From NCBI GenBank assembly GCA_903875225.1, contig CAIQVJ010000059.1, positions 1 to 41,011 on the forward strand: a stretch of 41,011 nucleotides of DNA, written 5' to 3'. Of this stretch, positions 8,062 to 15,459 are shown piece by piece (the stretch's first letter is position 1; each line of letters starts with the position of its first letter). Below the pieces are notes generated by a model, which was not told where the DNA came from, made no database searches, and was given only the letters and a program-made list of their open reading frames with translations. The position numbers and the translations under genes are program-made. The DNA comes from an uncultured Pseudomonadota bacterium. Its GTDB lineage: Bacteria > Myxococcota_A > UBA796 > SXON01.

Positions 8062-8676
8062 TCAGACCGTGAGCAGTCCCTTGCGCATGGCGCGCGCGAC
8101 CACGTCGGTGCGGCTCTGCGCGCCGAGCTTGTGGATGAGCGCGTTCACGTGGAACTTCGCGGTGTGTTCGCTGATCCCGAGGCGATCGGCGATGATCTTG
8201 TTCGGATGGCCCTCGGCGAGCAGGTGGATGACCTGACCCTCCCGGGCGGTGAGCTGGGGCCCGGCGGAGTCCCCGAGCTGGTCCGTCACGACGAAGCCGA
8301 GCGCACATGCGCGCAGGGCCGCGATGAAGCGCACGAGGCCGATGTCGTCGCGTACGCCGTCGCGGAGCATGGCGCCGCGCGCGCCCGCCTGGAGCGCCGC
8401 CCGTCCCTGGTCGGCGTTTCCCACGAGCGCGAGGGCTGGGGTCTCGGTACCTGCGTGCGTCCGGAACTGCCGCAGACCGATCTCTTCGCTGCGGCCGAAG
8501 TCCCATGCGTAGACATCGGTCGGAACCGAACTCACGAGGTCAGATGGGGACAACCCGCCGGTCACCCGGGCTCCTGCGTTCCCGGTGAGCAGCGCAATCA
8601 ACCCGCTGCGGGTGGGGGCATCTTCAGCCACCACGAGGACGGAGACGGCGTCGAGAGAGTGCAGCGGAGCGACCAT
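8062..8676 (-). CDS. LuxR/NarL-type response regulator with altered receiver
   Basis: A 204-residue transcription regulator. The C-terminal 65 residues are a LuxR-type helix-turn-helix (LTAREGQVIHLLAEGHPNKI, then IADRLGISEHTAKFHV and the conserved VVARAMRKGLL end). The N-terminal 115 residues resemble a receiver domain. The acidic pair is E18-D19, and D59 in DVYAWD falls where the phospho-acceptor should be. The conserved Thr/Ser is not evident (ALVGNA) and the conserved Lys is Arg (GAMLRDG), so the switch may be weakened or work without phosphorylation. I chose ATG 8676; TTG 8712 and GTG 8694 are in frame, and none has a good ribosome site. No histidine kinase gene is adjacent. It is divergent from the beta-propeller gene. 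Confidence 0.8.
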   Translation of the reverse strand: MVAPLHSLDAVSVLVVAEDAPTRSGLIALLTGNAGARVTGGLSPSDLVSSVPTDVYAWDFGRSEEIGLRQFRTHAGTETPALALVGNADQGRAALQAGARGAMLRDGVRDDIGLVRFIAALRACALGFVVTDQLGDSAGPQLTAREGQVIHLLAEGHPNKIIADRLGISEHTAKFHVNALIHKLGAQSRTDVVARAMRKGLLTV

Positions 8677-8778
8677 AAGAAATGGGGTAGACACCGGGGT
8701 CTCTGCTGGCAAGCGGGGAGGCGGGGATGGGAGCGCACCCGGGGGTTCACGCCCCCTGTTTCCGGCTTACGTTGGGGC

Positions 8779-9672
8779 ATGGTCGAGCTCGCCGACGCAC
8801 ACTTTCTCCACCCCCCCAGGCCGCTGGAGGCGCTTGTCAGCCCGGCGCTGGCCGAGCCGAGCGCGATGGCATGGAGCGGGGAGGAGCTGCTGGTGGCCGA
8901 GCGCGAAGGTGCCGTTCACCTCGTCGAGCCCAGCTTCGGCTCGCGGCGCCTTTTCCGGGCGGCATCCGACCCGGCCCGGCTTGCGATCTCCCCCATGTCG
9001 TCCGCGGGCAGGCGCGTCGCGATCCTGAGCCGGTCGGGGCAGCTGCGCGTCCATGAACTCGATGGTCGGCTGGTCTGGGAGCATGCCACCGGGCTCATCG
9101 CCGGCGTGCAGCTCGCGTTCGGCGCGGGCGGGCTGGTCCTGGTGGGCGACGCCGAGGATGCCCGCCGCGTGTTCGTCTACAACGTCGACGGCCGCGTCGT
9201 CGGGCGGGCCCGGGTACCCGCCAGGACGGTCGCACTGCCCCAGCCCTCCGGCCTGCCGCGGCTCCTCCGCAGCCTGCTCACCGGGCTCAGCGTGCTCCCC
9301 TGGGGGGAGCGCTTCGGATCGGAGCCCTCCACGGGGCACCACCTCTACGTCTCCTCCGGGCATGTATTCGGGGTGGCGTCCGGCGGGGTCACCCTCTGGC
9401 GCAAGCCCGAGGCCAGCGGCTCGGCCGGCGGAGATGCCGTCACCGTGAAGCTCTACGACGTGACGAACGCCGCGATCTCGTCAGACGGCGAGACCCTGGC
9501 CCTGGCCACGCGATCGGGCGGCGTCTCGGTCACGGTCCCCCGGCCCGGGGTCGCGCGCACGAGCCCGGGCAAGGTGGGGGCGCACGATGCGCCGGTCACG
9601 GGGCTCGCTTTCGCGGAACGGGGCCGGTGGCTGGCGAGCCTGGCCGAGCGGGTCTGGATCTGGAGCTACTAG
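8779..9672 (+). CDS. WD40-like beta-propeller protein
   Basis: A 297-residue protein built of short strand-rich repeats typical of a beta-propeller: AMAWSGEELLVAEREG near residue 30, LAISPMS...VAILSRSGQLRVHELDG near 75-95, AISSDGETLALATRSG near 232-248, and the last unit VTGLAFAERGRWLASLAE closing with WIWSY. There is no signal peptide, so it is probably cytoplasmic and used for protein contacts. The reading frame stays open about 650 bases upstream, but that part is antisense to the regulator gene. ATG 8779 gives a sensible start with a weak GGGG before it. It converges with the peptidase gene at 9686. Confidence 0.65.
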   Translation: MVELADAHFLHPPRPLEALVSPALAEPSAMAWSGEELLVAEREGAVHLVEPSFGSRRLFRAASDPARLAISPMSSAGRRVAILSRSGQLRVHELDGRLVWEHATGLIAGVQLAFGAGGLVLVGDAEDARRVFVYNVDGRVVGRARVPARTVALPQPSGLPRLLRSLLTGLSVLPWGERFGSEPSTGHHLYVSSGHVFGVASGGVTLWRKPEASGSAGGDAVTVKLYDVTNAAISSDGETLALATRSGGVSVTVPRPGVARTSPGKVGAHDAPVTGLAFAERGRWLASLAERVWIWSY

Positions 9673-9691
9673 AAATCTGGAGCTACTAGAA
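9658..9691. repeat. Perfect 17-base tandem duplication across two convergent stops
   Basis: ATCTGGAGCTACTAGAA occurs at 9658-9674 and again at 9675-9691. Each copy has CTAG, which supplies TAG on both strands. The first copy ends the beta-propeller gene (TAG 9670-9672) and the second ends the peptidase gene on the minus strand (9686-9688). Confidence 0.95.
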
Positions 9692-10159
9692 AAGCCCTGG
9701 CCAGGTCATCGCGGCGATGATCCCCATCCCGACGACGGGCGCGTGGGCGACGACCGTCACCTCCGCCTTCTGCCCCTCGATCACCACGCGCTTGAGGTTC
9801 CCGAGTCGCCCCTTGACCGCGAGCACCAGCAGTCCGACGGGGATCCCCAGGAAGAGCATCCAGACGGTGGCACGGAGGGCGGGGACGGGTCCCAGCAGGG
9901 CGCCCGCGGCCATCAGCATCTTCACATCGCCGGCCTTGATCGCTCCGAGTCGCCAGGGAAAAAAGCAGGCGGCCATCGCGGCCAGGATGCCGGCCGGGCC
10001 GAGCCAGAAGGCCCCCAACGTCCAGTGTGAGAGCACGATCCCGATCGCCATCGTGGGGAACGTCAGCCAGTTCTTGATCTTCTGCGTCGTGAGGTCGGTG
10101 TAGCAGGCGATGGCGATCAAGAGGCCGACAGCGATGCGCTGGATGAGCTCAGCGTTCAA
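9686..10159 (-). CDS. Type IV prepilin peptidase, A24 family (CpaA/TadV-like)
   Basis: A 157-residue polytopic membrane aspartyl protease that would cleave leader peptides of Flp-type pilins. The two catalytic aspartates are visible: D22 in CYTDLTTQKIKN and D78 in GAIKAGDVKML, with the usual Lys after each. The length is that of short CpaA-type enzymes without the N-methyltransferase domain. TTG 10159 is the probable start because it overlaps the stop of the pilin-like gene as TTGA. The frame stays open upstream, but that part is covered by the pilin gene. No tad secretion ATPase, secretin or other assembly gene is in the window. Confidence 0.85.
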   Translation of the reverse strand: MNAELIQRIAVGLLIAIACYTDLTTQKIKNWLTFPTMAIGIVLSHWTLGAFWLGPAGILAAMAACFFPWRLGAIKAGDVKMLMAAGALLGPVPALRATVWMLFLGIPVGLLVLAVKGRLGNLKRVVIEGQKAEVTVVAHAPVVGMGIIAAMTWPGLF

Positions 10160-10332
10160 AAGTCGACCCCGATCTTGTCCGCGACGTCGTTGACCACGCC
10201 GTTGGCCCACGGGAGCAGGTCCGGCGCGAAACTGCCGGTGACGACCACCAGGCCGATGAGCAATGCGCTCACGACCAGAAGGATCTCGGCCGTGGAGCCT
10301 GCCGGCGCATCAGTAGGTGGAGACGATGCCAT
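10156..10332 (-). CDS. Flp-type pilin-like small protein (candidate)
   Basis: A 58-residue protein starting MASSPPTDAPAGSTAEILLV. A short polar leader is followed by G-S-T-A-E and then a hydrophobic helix (residues 17-33, ILLVVSALLIGLVVVTG). Flp pilins have the same order: a Gly before the cleavage site, a Glu close after it, then a helix. The C-terminal part (PDLLPWANGVVNDVADKI) ends in Phe, as many Flp pilins do. ATG 10332 has GGGGG six bases before it, and the gene starts 23 bases inside the end of the lipoprotein gene. Its stop overlaps the peptidase start (TTGA), which is the strongest argument for its role. A conserved Tyr after the Glu, common in Flp pilins, is missing. It could also be a pseudopilin. 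Confidence 0.65.
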   Translation of the reverse strand: MASSPPTDAPAGSTAEILLVVSALLIGLVVVTGSFAPDLLPWANGVVNDVADKIGVDF

Positions 10333-11458
10333 AGAACCCCCGGTGCGGAACCGTGCCGTCGGATGTGTAGAGGTCCGCCGCGTAGCCGGAGCCGCTCACG
10401 ACGCGCCAGACCGTGTAGTACCAGCCCGCATTCGCCGTGACGTAGTAGTCACCCGTGTCGCCGTCGATGGCGAGCATGAACGGCGACCAGTCCTCATCGG
10501 TCCACTCCTCCTGCGCGGTCCAGGCGGAGTCCTGCAGGTTGAACCTGTAGATGTAGTAGGAGCCAGTGGTGGCGTCGACCCCGGGGCTGTACCACCCGCC
10601 GCCGTCCTTGTGCGCGCCCGAGTTGGTGTACACCGCAGGATTTTCCAGATCCTCCTTGGCGAGCAGCGTGAAGGTCCCATTATCGGGTTCGTACGTCGCG
10701 AAACCACCGAAGTAGCCGAACAGGCCGACCTCGCCGGTCTGGGGATCCACCGCGAGGCTGTACGCGGCGATCTCGTGGTCTGCAGGCGAGTAGAGGTCGC
10801 AGGTCCAGGTCGCCACCTCGGTCACGGTGCCGTCGGGCGCGATCGCCTGCAGGGCGCTCAGCGTGGTGGCGTAGATCGTGCCGTCGAGGCCCGTCGCGAT
10901 GCCGTACACGCCGAAGGGGTAGGCTTCTGTGTCCTCCGAGAAGTCGAACAGGTCCGTACAGGTGCCGTCGCGCGCCACCGTGGCGATGGTGGTGTACCCG
11001 TTGTTGATCACCCAGCCATCGGTGCCGTCGGAGAGCGGACCGGCCGCGTGGTCGAGCCAGAGCGGGTAGCAGTCGTTGTCGAGGGTCACCTCGTCCTGCA
11101 CGCGGCCGATGGTGTCGAGGTGGAAGATCGAGCTTGCACCGTCATCGTTGCCGTAAGCGACGTCCACCCCGGACCACGCCTCGTCGATCCGACCGTCGCA
11201 GTCGTTGTCGATGCCGTCGTTCACGTCCTCGCTCCGGGCGGGAGAAGCGTAGACGTTGTTGTCGTCGCAATCCCCCTCCTCGACGGTGTAGCCGTCGTTG
11301 TCGAGGTCTCCATCCGTGTCGGCGGTGTCGTCCCTGCCGGTGTCGTTCGGAGCCGTGTCGCGGGAGTCGACGGCGGAATCGTCTCCATCAGGTTGAAAGC
11401 CGAGCTTCTGCCCGCAGCCGGCCAGGAGGACGAGAGGGAGGGCGAGGGAGGGGCGCAT
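10310..11458 (-). CDS. Lipoprotein with MopE-like metal motif and a repeat domain
   Basis: A 382-residue predicted lipoprotein. The signal ends in LLAGC (Cys about residue 15). An Asp/Thr-rich linker (SAVDSRDTAPNDTGRDDTAD) leads to DTDGDLDNDGYTVEEGDCDD and then DVNDGIDNDCDGRIDE, two copies of the Asp-rich putative metal-binding motif. The rest (about 110-382) has strand-rich units with GLDGTIYA, APDGTV, DPQTGEVGLFGY and DGDTGDYYVTAN, consistent with a beta-propeller of the sort that reports stored values. ATG 11458 is chosen over an upstream in-frame start because it begins the signal peptide. It lies 56 bases after the next upstream lipoprotein gene and overlaps the pilin gene. Confidence 0.75.
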   Translation of the reverse strand: MRPSLALPLVLLAGCGQKLGFQPDGDDSAVDSRDTAPNDTGRDDTADTDGDLDNDGYTVEEGDCDDNNVYASPARSEDVNDGIDNDCDGRIDEAWSGVDVAYGNDDGASSIFHLDTIGRVQDEVTLDNDCYPLWLDHAAGPLSDGTDGWVINNGYTTIATVARDGTCTDLFDFSEDTEAYPFGVYGIATGLDGTIYATTLSALQAIAPDGTVTEVATWTCDLYSPADHEIAAYSLAVDPQTGEVGLFGYFGGFATYEPDNGTFTLLAKEDLENPAVYTNSGAHKDGGGWYSPGVDATTGSYYIYRFNLQDSAWTAQEEWTDEDWSPFMLAIDGDTGDYYVTANAGWYYTVWRVVSGSGYAADLYTSDGTVPHRGFYGIVSTY

Positions 11459-11514
11459 CCGGGAATAGTAGCGTGCGGCGGAGCAAAGCGCGCGTGGGTG
11501 ACGCTCGCCTCGCG

Positions 11515-11952
11515 TCACGGACAGACGACGCCGTCTCCGGCCAGCGTGTACGTGCCGCTGTCCGAGATGAACGCGCCGTCGGCGTCGGTGAGCTTCACGT
11601 ACGTGTTGTCCGCGAGCACCGCGACCACGCTGACAGGGCCGTCATCGAAACCGTCCAGGGTGAACCGGCACTCGAGATCCTCACAGGGGATCAGGAGCGG
11701 TCGCTCGTTGATCTCCATCTGCCAGTGGCCCTCCCCGTCCACCGGCGTGTCGTGGTCGGCTGGTGAGACGATCGTGAGGTTCGTCACGCGCACGGTCATG
11801 TCCAGGCAGGTGGGTATCGTCGAGCCGTCTGCGGGGGAGGTGATCGTGATGCAGGGCTGGCCCTCAGGACAGGTGCTCGCGCTCGAGTCGTCGGCGCCCT
11901 TGCCTGCGCAGGCGAGGAGCAGGAGGCAGGGGAGGAGGCGGTGGTGCTTCAT
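11515..11952 (-). CDS. Lipoprotein, function unknown
   Basis: A 145-residue predicted lipoprotein with the signal MKHHRLLPCLLLLACAG, giving a lipidated Cys in LLLAC. The mature part starts with a Ser/Asp-rich linker, then ITITSPADGSTIPTCLDMTV, which resembles the start of an immunoglobulin-like extracellular domain, and contains four further Cys. ATG 11952 starts the signal peptide; the open frame upstream is not needed. It is the first gene of a minus-strand group with the metal-motif lipoprotein, the pilin candidate and the peptidase. It shares an 85-base divergent promoter region with the amidotransferase gene. Confidence 0.7.
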   Translation of the reverse strand: MKHHRLLPCLLLLACAGKGADDSSASTCPEGQPCITITSPADGSTIPTCLDMTVRVTNLTIVSPADHDTPVDGEGHWQMEINERPLLIPCEDLECRFTLDGFDDGPVSVVAVLADNTYVKLTDADGAFISDSGTYTLAGDGVVCP

Positions 11953-12037
11953 CGGCGGGGATGGTCGCACGGCGCGTCGGGGGGTGCAAGCGACCTGCCG
12001 CCCTCCGGGCCGGCCGGTTTCTGGATAGGGCCCGGCG

Positions 12038-12766
12038 ATGCGATCGTTGCTCATCTCGTTGCGCGACCCCGAAGACCCGATGGCCGAGCAGGAGCTGCGC
12101 TGCTTTCAAGGGACGACCGGGCTGGCGGACCTCCAGAAAGTCCACGCCCGGGACACCGTCCTGGACCACGGGCTGCTCGCCTCTGCGGACACGTTCTTCT
12201 TCGGAGGCTCCGGCGCCTATTCGGTGCTCGACAGGCACGGGTGGGTGCGGGGGATGCTCGACTTCCTCGTGCGGGTCGTCGATGCGCGCAAGCCCGCGTG
12301 GGCCTCCTGCTTCGGTTTCCAGGGCCTCGCCCTGGCGCTGGGCGGAGAGGTCAACCGCGACGACGCGAGGCAGGAGCTCGGGTGCTTCCTGATCGATCGC
12401 GTGCCCGGCCTGCCGGACCGGGTGTTCGACGCCGCGCCCCCGACGTTCTACGCGCAGCTTGGCCACCATGACCACGTCGACGTGTTGCCGGCGGGGGTAA
12501 CCCTGCTGGCGACCGGCCGCGCCATCCGAAACCAGGCCTTCAAGGTGGATGGAGCGCCCTTCTGGGCGACGCAGTTCCACCCCGAGCTGCGCAAGTCGAC
12601 CACGATGGAGCGCTGGAACTACTATCGACAGCACTACGCCGGCAGCCCCGAGATCGCGGCCCGGATCGACCAGAGGATGGAGGAGGCCCCGGATACGCCC
12701 GAGGCCGAGGCGATCCTTCGTCGGTTCGTGGCGGTGGCTCGCGAGCTGGTGGATGGCCGCGCGTGA
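12038..12766 (+). CDS. Class I glutamine amidotransferase-like protein
   Basis: A 242-residue cytoplasmic protein with the triad-type glutaminase fold seen in GMP synthase-like stand-alone amidotransferases. The nucleophile elbow is ASCFGFQGLALALGG with C91, and H181 with E183 lie in QFHPEL. FFFGGSGAYSV near residue 53 matches the oxyanion region. It would release ammonia from glutamine for a partner, or hydrolyse gamma-glutamyl compounds. No synthetase domain is fused or adjacent. Its stop overlaps the DUF6165 start (GTGA, 12763-12766). It is the first gene of a four-gene coupled run with MoaC and the DUF3105 lipoprotein. Confidence 0.82.
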   Translation: MRSLLISLRDPEDPMAEQELRCFQGTTGLADLQKVHARDTVLDHGLLASADTFFFGGSGAYSVLDRHGWVRGMLDFLVRVVDARKPAWASCFGFQGLALALGGEVNRDDARQELGCFLIDRVPGLPDRVFDAAPPTFYAQLGHHDHVDVLPAGVTLLATGRAIRNQAFKVDGAPFWATQFHPELRKSTTMERWNYYRQHYAGSPEIAARIDQRMEEAPDTPEAEAILRRFVAVARELVDGRA

Positions 12767-13140
12767 CCTTGCTCGCGCCGTGCTCGATCGGCGATCTGCT
12801 CGACCGCATCACCATCCTGCGCATCAAGGTGCGGCGTTCCGCACCCTCCCAGCGGCCCAACGTGCAGCGCGAGTTGGAGCGGCTGTGCGCCTGCTGGCCC
12901 CGGCTCGAGGCCGGGGACGAGCCCGAGATGGCCGAACTGTCCGACGTGAACCTGCTCTTGTGGGAGGTGGAGGACCAGCTTCGCGCGGCGGAGGCGGCGC
13001 TCCGGTTCGACGCCGAGTTCGTCACGCGGGCGCGGAGCGTCTACCGCCTGAACGATCGGCGAGCGGCGCTCAAACGGACGATCAACCTGCGCCTCGGCTC
13101 CGAGCTGATGGAAGAGAAGATCCATCCGGTGTACCCGTGA
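12763..13140 (+). CDS. DUF6165-type protein
   Basis: A 125-residue soluble protein of unknown function. It fits my memory of DUF6165: an N-terminal PCSIGDLLDRITILRIK, a helical middle with VNLLLWEVEDQLRAAE, and a C-terminal RSVYRLNDRRAALKRTIN followed by GSELMEEK. The mostly helical, charged sequence suggests a coiled or bundled structure. GTG 12763 overlaps the amidotransferase stop, and its own stop overlaps the moaC start by four bases. I recall relatives near glycosyltransferase or carbohydrate genes in other bacteria, but that is not shown here. Confidence 0.7.
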   Translation: MTLLAPCSIGDLLDRITILRIKVRRSAPSQRPNVQRELERLCACWPRLEAGDEPEMAELSDVNLLLWEVEDQLRAAEAALRFDAEFVTRARSVYRLNDRRAALKRTINLRLGSELMEEKIHPVYP

Positions 13141-13619
13141 GCACTCTCACGCACCTGACGCCCGAGGGCGATGCCCGCATGGTGGAGGTGGGCGAGAAGG
13201 CCGTCACGCGCCGCGAAGCGGTCGCAGAGGGCTGGGTGCGCCTCTCGCCCGAAGCGCTGGCGCAGGTGATGGAGCGGCGGGCAAAGAAGGGGGACGTGCT
13301 CACCATCGCGCAGATCGCGGGGATCCAGGGGGCCAAGCGTACAGCGGAGTGGATCCCCCTCTGTCACCCGGTGCCGCTCGACGGTGTGGACGTGCGCCTG
13401 CACATCGAGCAGGGCGCGATTCGCATCGAGGCGAGCGCGCGCTGCACCGCGAAGACGGGCGTGGAGATGGAGGCGCTCACCGCCGTGACCGCTGCGGCGC
13501 TCACGGTGTACGACATGCTAAAGGCCGTGGACCGCGGCATCGTGATCGACGGCGTACGGCTGCTCGCCAAGTCCGGCGGGCGCTCGGGGGAGTGGAAGGC
13601 TCCGGGGAGGAGAGCATGA
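13137..13619 (+). CDS. moaC: Cyclic pyranopterin monophosphate synthase
   Basis: Converts 3',8-cyclo-7,8-dihydro-GTP to cyclic pyranopterin monophosphate in molybdenum-cofactor synthesis. The 160-residue length is that of the family. Recognisable parts in order are LTPEGDARMVEVGEKAVTRR, IAQIAGIQGAKRT, IPLCHPVPLDGV, CTAKTGVEMEALTAV and MLKAVDRGIVIDGVRLLAKS with the GGRSG end; the Lys/Asp of the active site lie in the last block. GTG 13137 overlaps the DUF6165 stop. No moaA or other cofactor gene is in the window, so its place in this operon is unusual. Confidence 0.95.
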   Translation: MSTLTHLTPEGDARMVEVGEKAVTRREAVAEGWVRLSPEALAQVMERRAKKGDVLTIAQIAGIQGAKRTAEWIPLCHPVPLDGVDVRLHIEQGAIRIEASARCTAKTGVEMEALTAVTAAALTVYDMLKAVDRGIVIDGVRLLAKSGGRSGEWKAPGRRA

Positions 13620-14155
13620 TCTGGCTTCTGGTCGCGTGTACACCGAAGGTTCCGGAGACAACAGCCTCGGAGGCGTGTGACTACTGCGGGGGCGAATGCC
13701 TGGACGAGACGCAGACGATCGGCGGCTTCCAGCACGTGGATGGCGACGTCGTGTACCCCGATCCTCCACCGACCTCGGGGGATCACAGCGCGTGCTGGAC
13801 CGACTGGGGTGTTCACGCTGAGGATCCTGGCGACGAGCGCTGGGTCCACAACGAGGAGCACGGCGGTGTCGTGTTCCTGTACCAGCCTGCCGACTGCACT
13901 GCGGCCGACAGCGGCGCGGGGAACGACTGTGCATCCGACGTGGACGCGCTGGCGGTGGCGCTCGCGACGGAGTCCGACCCGCGCTGGGTCGTCGCCCCGT
14001 ACGATCTGTTGCCGACTGCCTGGGCGGCTGTGTCCTGGGGGGAGCGCCGGATGATGGGCTGCTTCGATCTGGATGCGATGACCGGGTTCTACGCAGACCA
14101 CGTCGGGCAGGGGCGAGAGGACGAGACGGGCGGCCCCCCCTCGACCTGCATGTGA
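13616..14155 (+). CDS. DUF3105-type lipoprotein
   Basis: A 179-residue protein with a very short lipoprotein signal (MIWLLVACTP, Cys at residue 8). The DUF3105 pattern is clear: YPDPPPTSGDHSACW, then WGVH and VHNEEHGGVVFLYQPADC. The His residues in these motifs are well placed to bind a metal, but the family has no established function that I know. It also has several Cys, including CDYCGGEC near the N-terminus. ATG 13616 has GGAGG just before it and overlaps the moaC stop (ATGA). It is the last gene of the amidotransferase operon and converges with atpE. Confidence 0.8.
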   Translation: MIWLLVACTPKVPETTASEACDYCGGECLDETQTIGGFQHVDGDVVYPDPPPTSGDHSACWTDWGVHAEDPGDERWVHNEEHGGVVFLYQPADCTAADSGAGNDCASDVDALAVALATESDPRWVVAPYDLLPTAWAAVSWGERRMMGCFDLDAMTGFYADHVGQGREDETGGPPSTCM

Positions 14156-14175
14156 CCCGACGCACGGTCGTCGGC

Positions 14176-14218
14176 CAAAAAGCGACGACGCCCGTAGCCA
14201 GAGCTACGAGCGTCGCTT
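14176..14218 (-). terminator. Rho-independent terminator of the atp operon
   Basis: AAGCGACG (14180-14187) pairs with CGTCGCTT (14211-14218), and CGTAGC (14193-14198) with GCTACG (14203-14208) around a caga loop. Read on the minus strand it ends in a TTTTT run, 18 bases after atpE stops. It sits between convergent genes and may also block the amidotransferase operon on the plus strand. Confidence 0.85.
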
Positions 14219-14236
14219 GGGGGAACCCCCGGGGGA

Positions 14237-14539
14237 CTACTTGCTGGTGAGCAGGTAGGCGATCGCGAAGCTGAACAGCGTGAGGGTCTCGGTGAAGACG
14301 AGGCCGAGGACCATGGGGGTCTGCAGGTTGCCGGCAGCCTGGGGGTTGCGGGCCATGCCTTCGAGGGCCGCCGAAGCGGTCTTGCCCTGGCCGAAGCCGC
14401 CGCCGAGGGCCGCGAGGCCGACCGCGAGGCCGGCGCCGATGCCGGGGCCCATGTTGCCGCCGTCGTCAGCGAAGGCGAGGCCGGTGGAGAGGACGAAGAG
14501 GGCGCCAACGCGGGCGGCAGTCTGAAGCTTCTTGTTCAT
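14237..14539 (-). CDS. atpE: ATP synthase Fo subunit c, with signal peptide
   Basis: The rotor-ring proteolipid of F-type ATP synthase, 100 residues. Residues 1-24 look like a cleavable signal (MNKKLQTAARVGALF to LAFA), followed by the two-helix hairpin. Helix 1 is GIGAGLAVGLAALGGGFGQG, the loop has ARNPQAAG, and helix 2 carries the ion-binding E84 (VFTETLTLF). Q51 matches the Gln of sodium-binding rings, but the Ser-Thr pair and Tyr near the Glu are replaced by Thr-Leu and Phe, which favours protons. GGAG precedes ATG 14539. It is the last gene of the Fo cluster, followed by a strong terminator, which suits the high copy number needed. Confidence 0.95.
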   Translation of the reverse strand: MNKKLQTAARVGALFVLSTGLAFADDGGNMGPGIGAGLAVGLAALGGGFGQGKTASAALEGMARNPQAAGNLQTPMVLGLVFTETLTLFSFAIAYLLTSK

Positions 14540-14592
14540 ATGAGTCTCCGGGGGGTGAAATGTGAGCGGACAAGCTGAAAAAACAGGCAGGG

Positions 14593-15459
14593 CTAGTGGC
14601 CTGCCTCGTGACCGTGGCCCTCTTCGTGGGCGACGGACTGCGAGATGTAGATGATGGTGAGCAGCGCGAACACGAAGGCCTGCACCGAGCAGACGAGCAG
14701 CCCGAGGAAGTACAGCGGGACAGGCAGGATGACCGCGCCGGCGACTCCCAGCAGGTCGGTGCCGAGGCCGCGCGCGATGGCCTGCAGCAGGTGGTCCACG
14801 AAGATGTTCACCGTGAGACGCATGGAGAGCGACATCGGGCGGATGAGCAGCGAGACGGTCTCGAGCACGAAGAACACGGGAGCGAGCCAGATGACGGGCC
14901 CGCCGAGGTGCTTGAGGTACCCGAGGCCGTTGCGCGAGAGCCCGGCGTAGTTGAACACCAAAAACACGGTGATCGCCATCGCGAAGTTGCTCGACAGGTT
15001 GTCGGTCGGCGGACGCAAGCCGGGGACGAAGCCGGAGAAGTTCGCGACCAGGATGAACACGAAGAGCCCGCCGACGAGGGGGAAGAACGCACGCATCTCC
15101 TTCTCGCCGAGGTTCGCCTTCATCAGGTCCGCGAGGAACTCGATGATCATCTCGAAGAAGTTGCGCAGCGTGAGCCTGGCGTCGGGCAGGTACTTGTCGG
15201 TGCCGGGGCGGGCCATCGCCGCGTTGAGCTTCATCCGCGCGAGGCCGGCGAGGAGAAGGATGAACGCCACGATGGCCCAGGTCGTCGGGATGAACATCAC
15301 GTCGCGCGGGGTCGCGAGACCGAGCGCGGTGCCGAGGTTGTGGCCCTCCTTGAGCTCCATGCCAGGCAGCAGCTGGAACCACGAGAAGTCGTTCATCGCG
15401 CCGCGGGCGAAGTGGAGCGATGCTGCGTGCAGGACGGTTTCGACGAGGGCGGGGATCAT
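14593..15459 (-). CDS. atpB: ATP synthase Fo subunit a
   Basis: The stator subunit forming the two half-channels next to the c ring; 288 residues with five or six membrane helices. The essential Arg is in LIRPMSLSMRLTVNIFVDHL, and ANFSGFVPGLRPPTDNLSSN is the family's helix-3 region. The C-terminus has a His/Glu-rich tail (HEEGHGHEAGH) that may lie in the cytoplasm or bind metal. ATG 15459 overlaps the stop of the atpI-like gene (ATGA). Genes for subunit b and for F1 are not next to it. Confidence 0.95.
   Translation of the reverse strand: MIPALVETVLHAASLHFARGAMNDFSWFQLLPGMELKEGHNLGTALGLATPRDVMFIPTTWAIVAFILLLAGLARMKLNAAMARPGTDKYLPDARLTLRNFFEMIIEFLADLMKANLGEKEMRAFFPLVGGLFVFILVANFSGFVPGLRPPTDNLSSNFAMAITVFLVFNYAGLSRNGLGYLKHLGGPVIWLAPVFFVLETVSLLIRPMSLSMRLTVNIFVDHLLQAIARGLGTDLLGVAGAVILPVPLYFLGLLVCSVQAFVFALLTIIYISQSVAHEEGHGHEAGH

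Noticed and set aside
10175..12028. 617-codon plus-strand frame over the lipoprotein genes
   Set aside because: Val/Arg-rich shadow; signal peptides and metal motifs are on the minus strand.
14237..14539. Sodium-dependent c ring
   Set aside because: Q51 is present, but the Ser/Thr and Tyr ligands near E84 are replaced.
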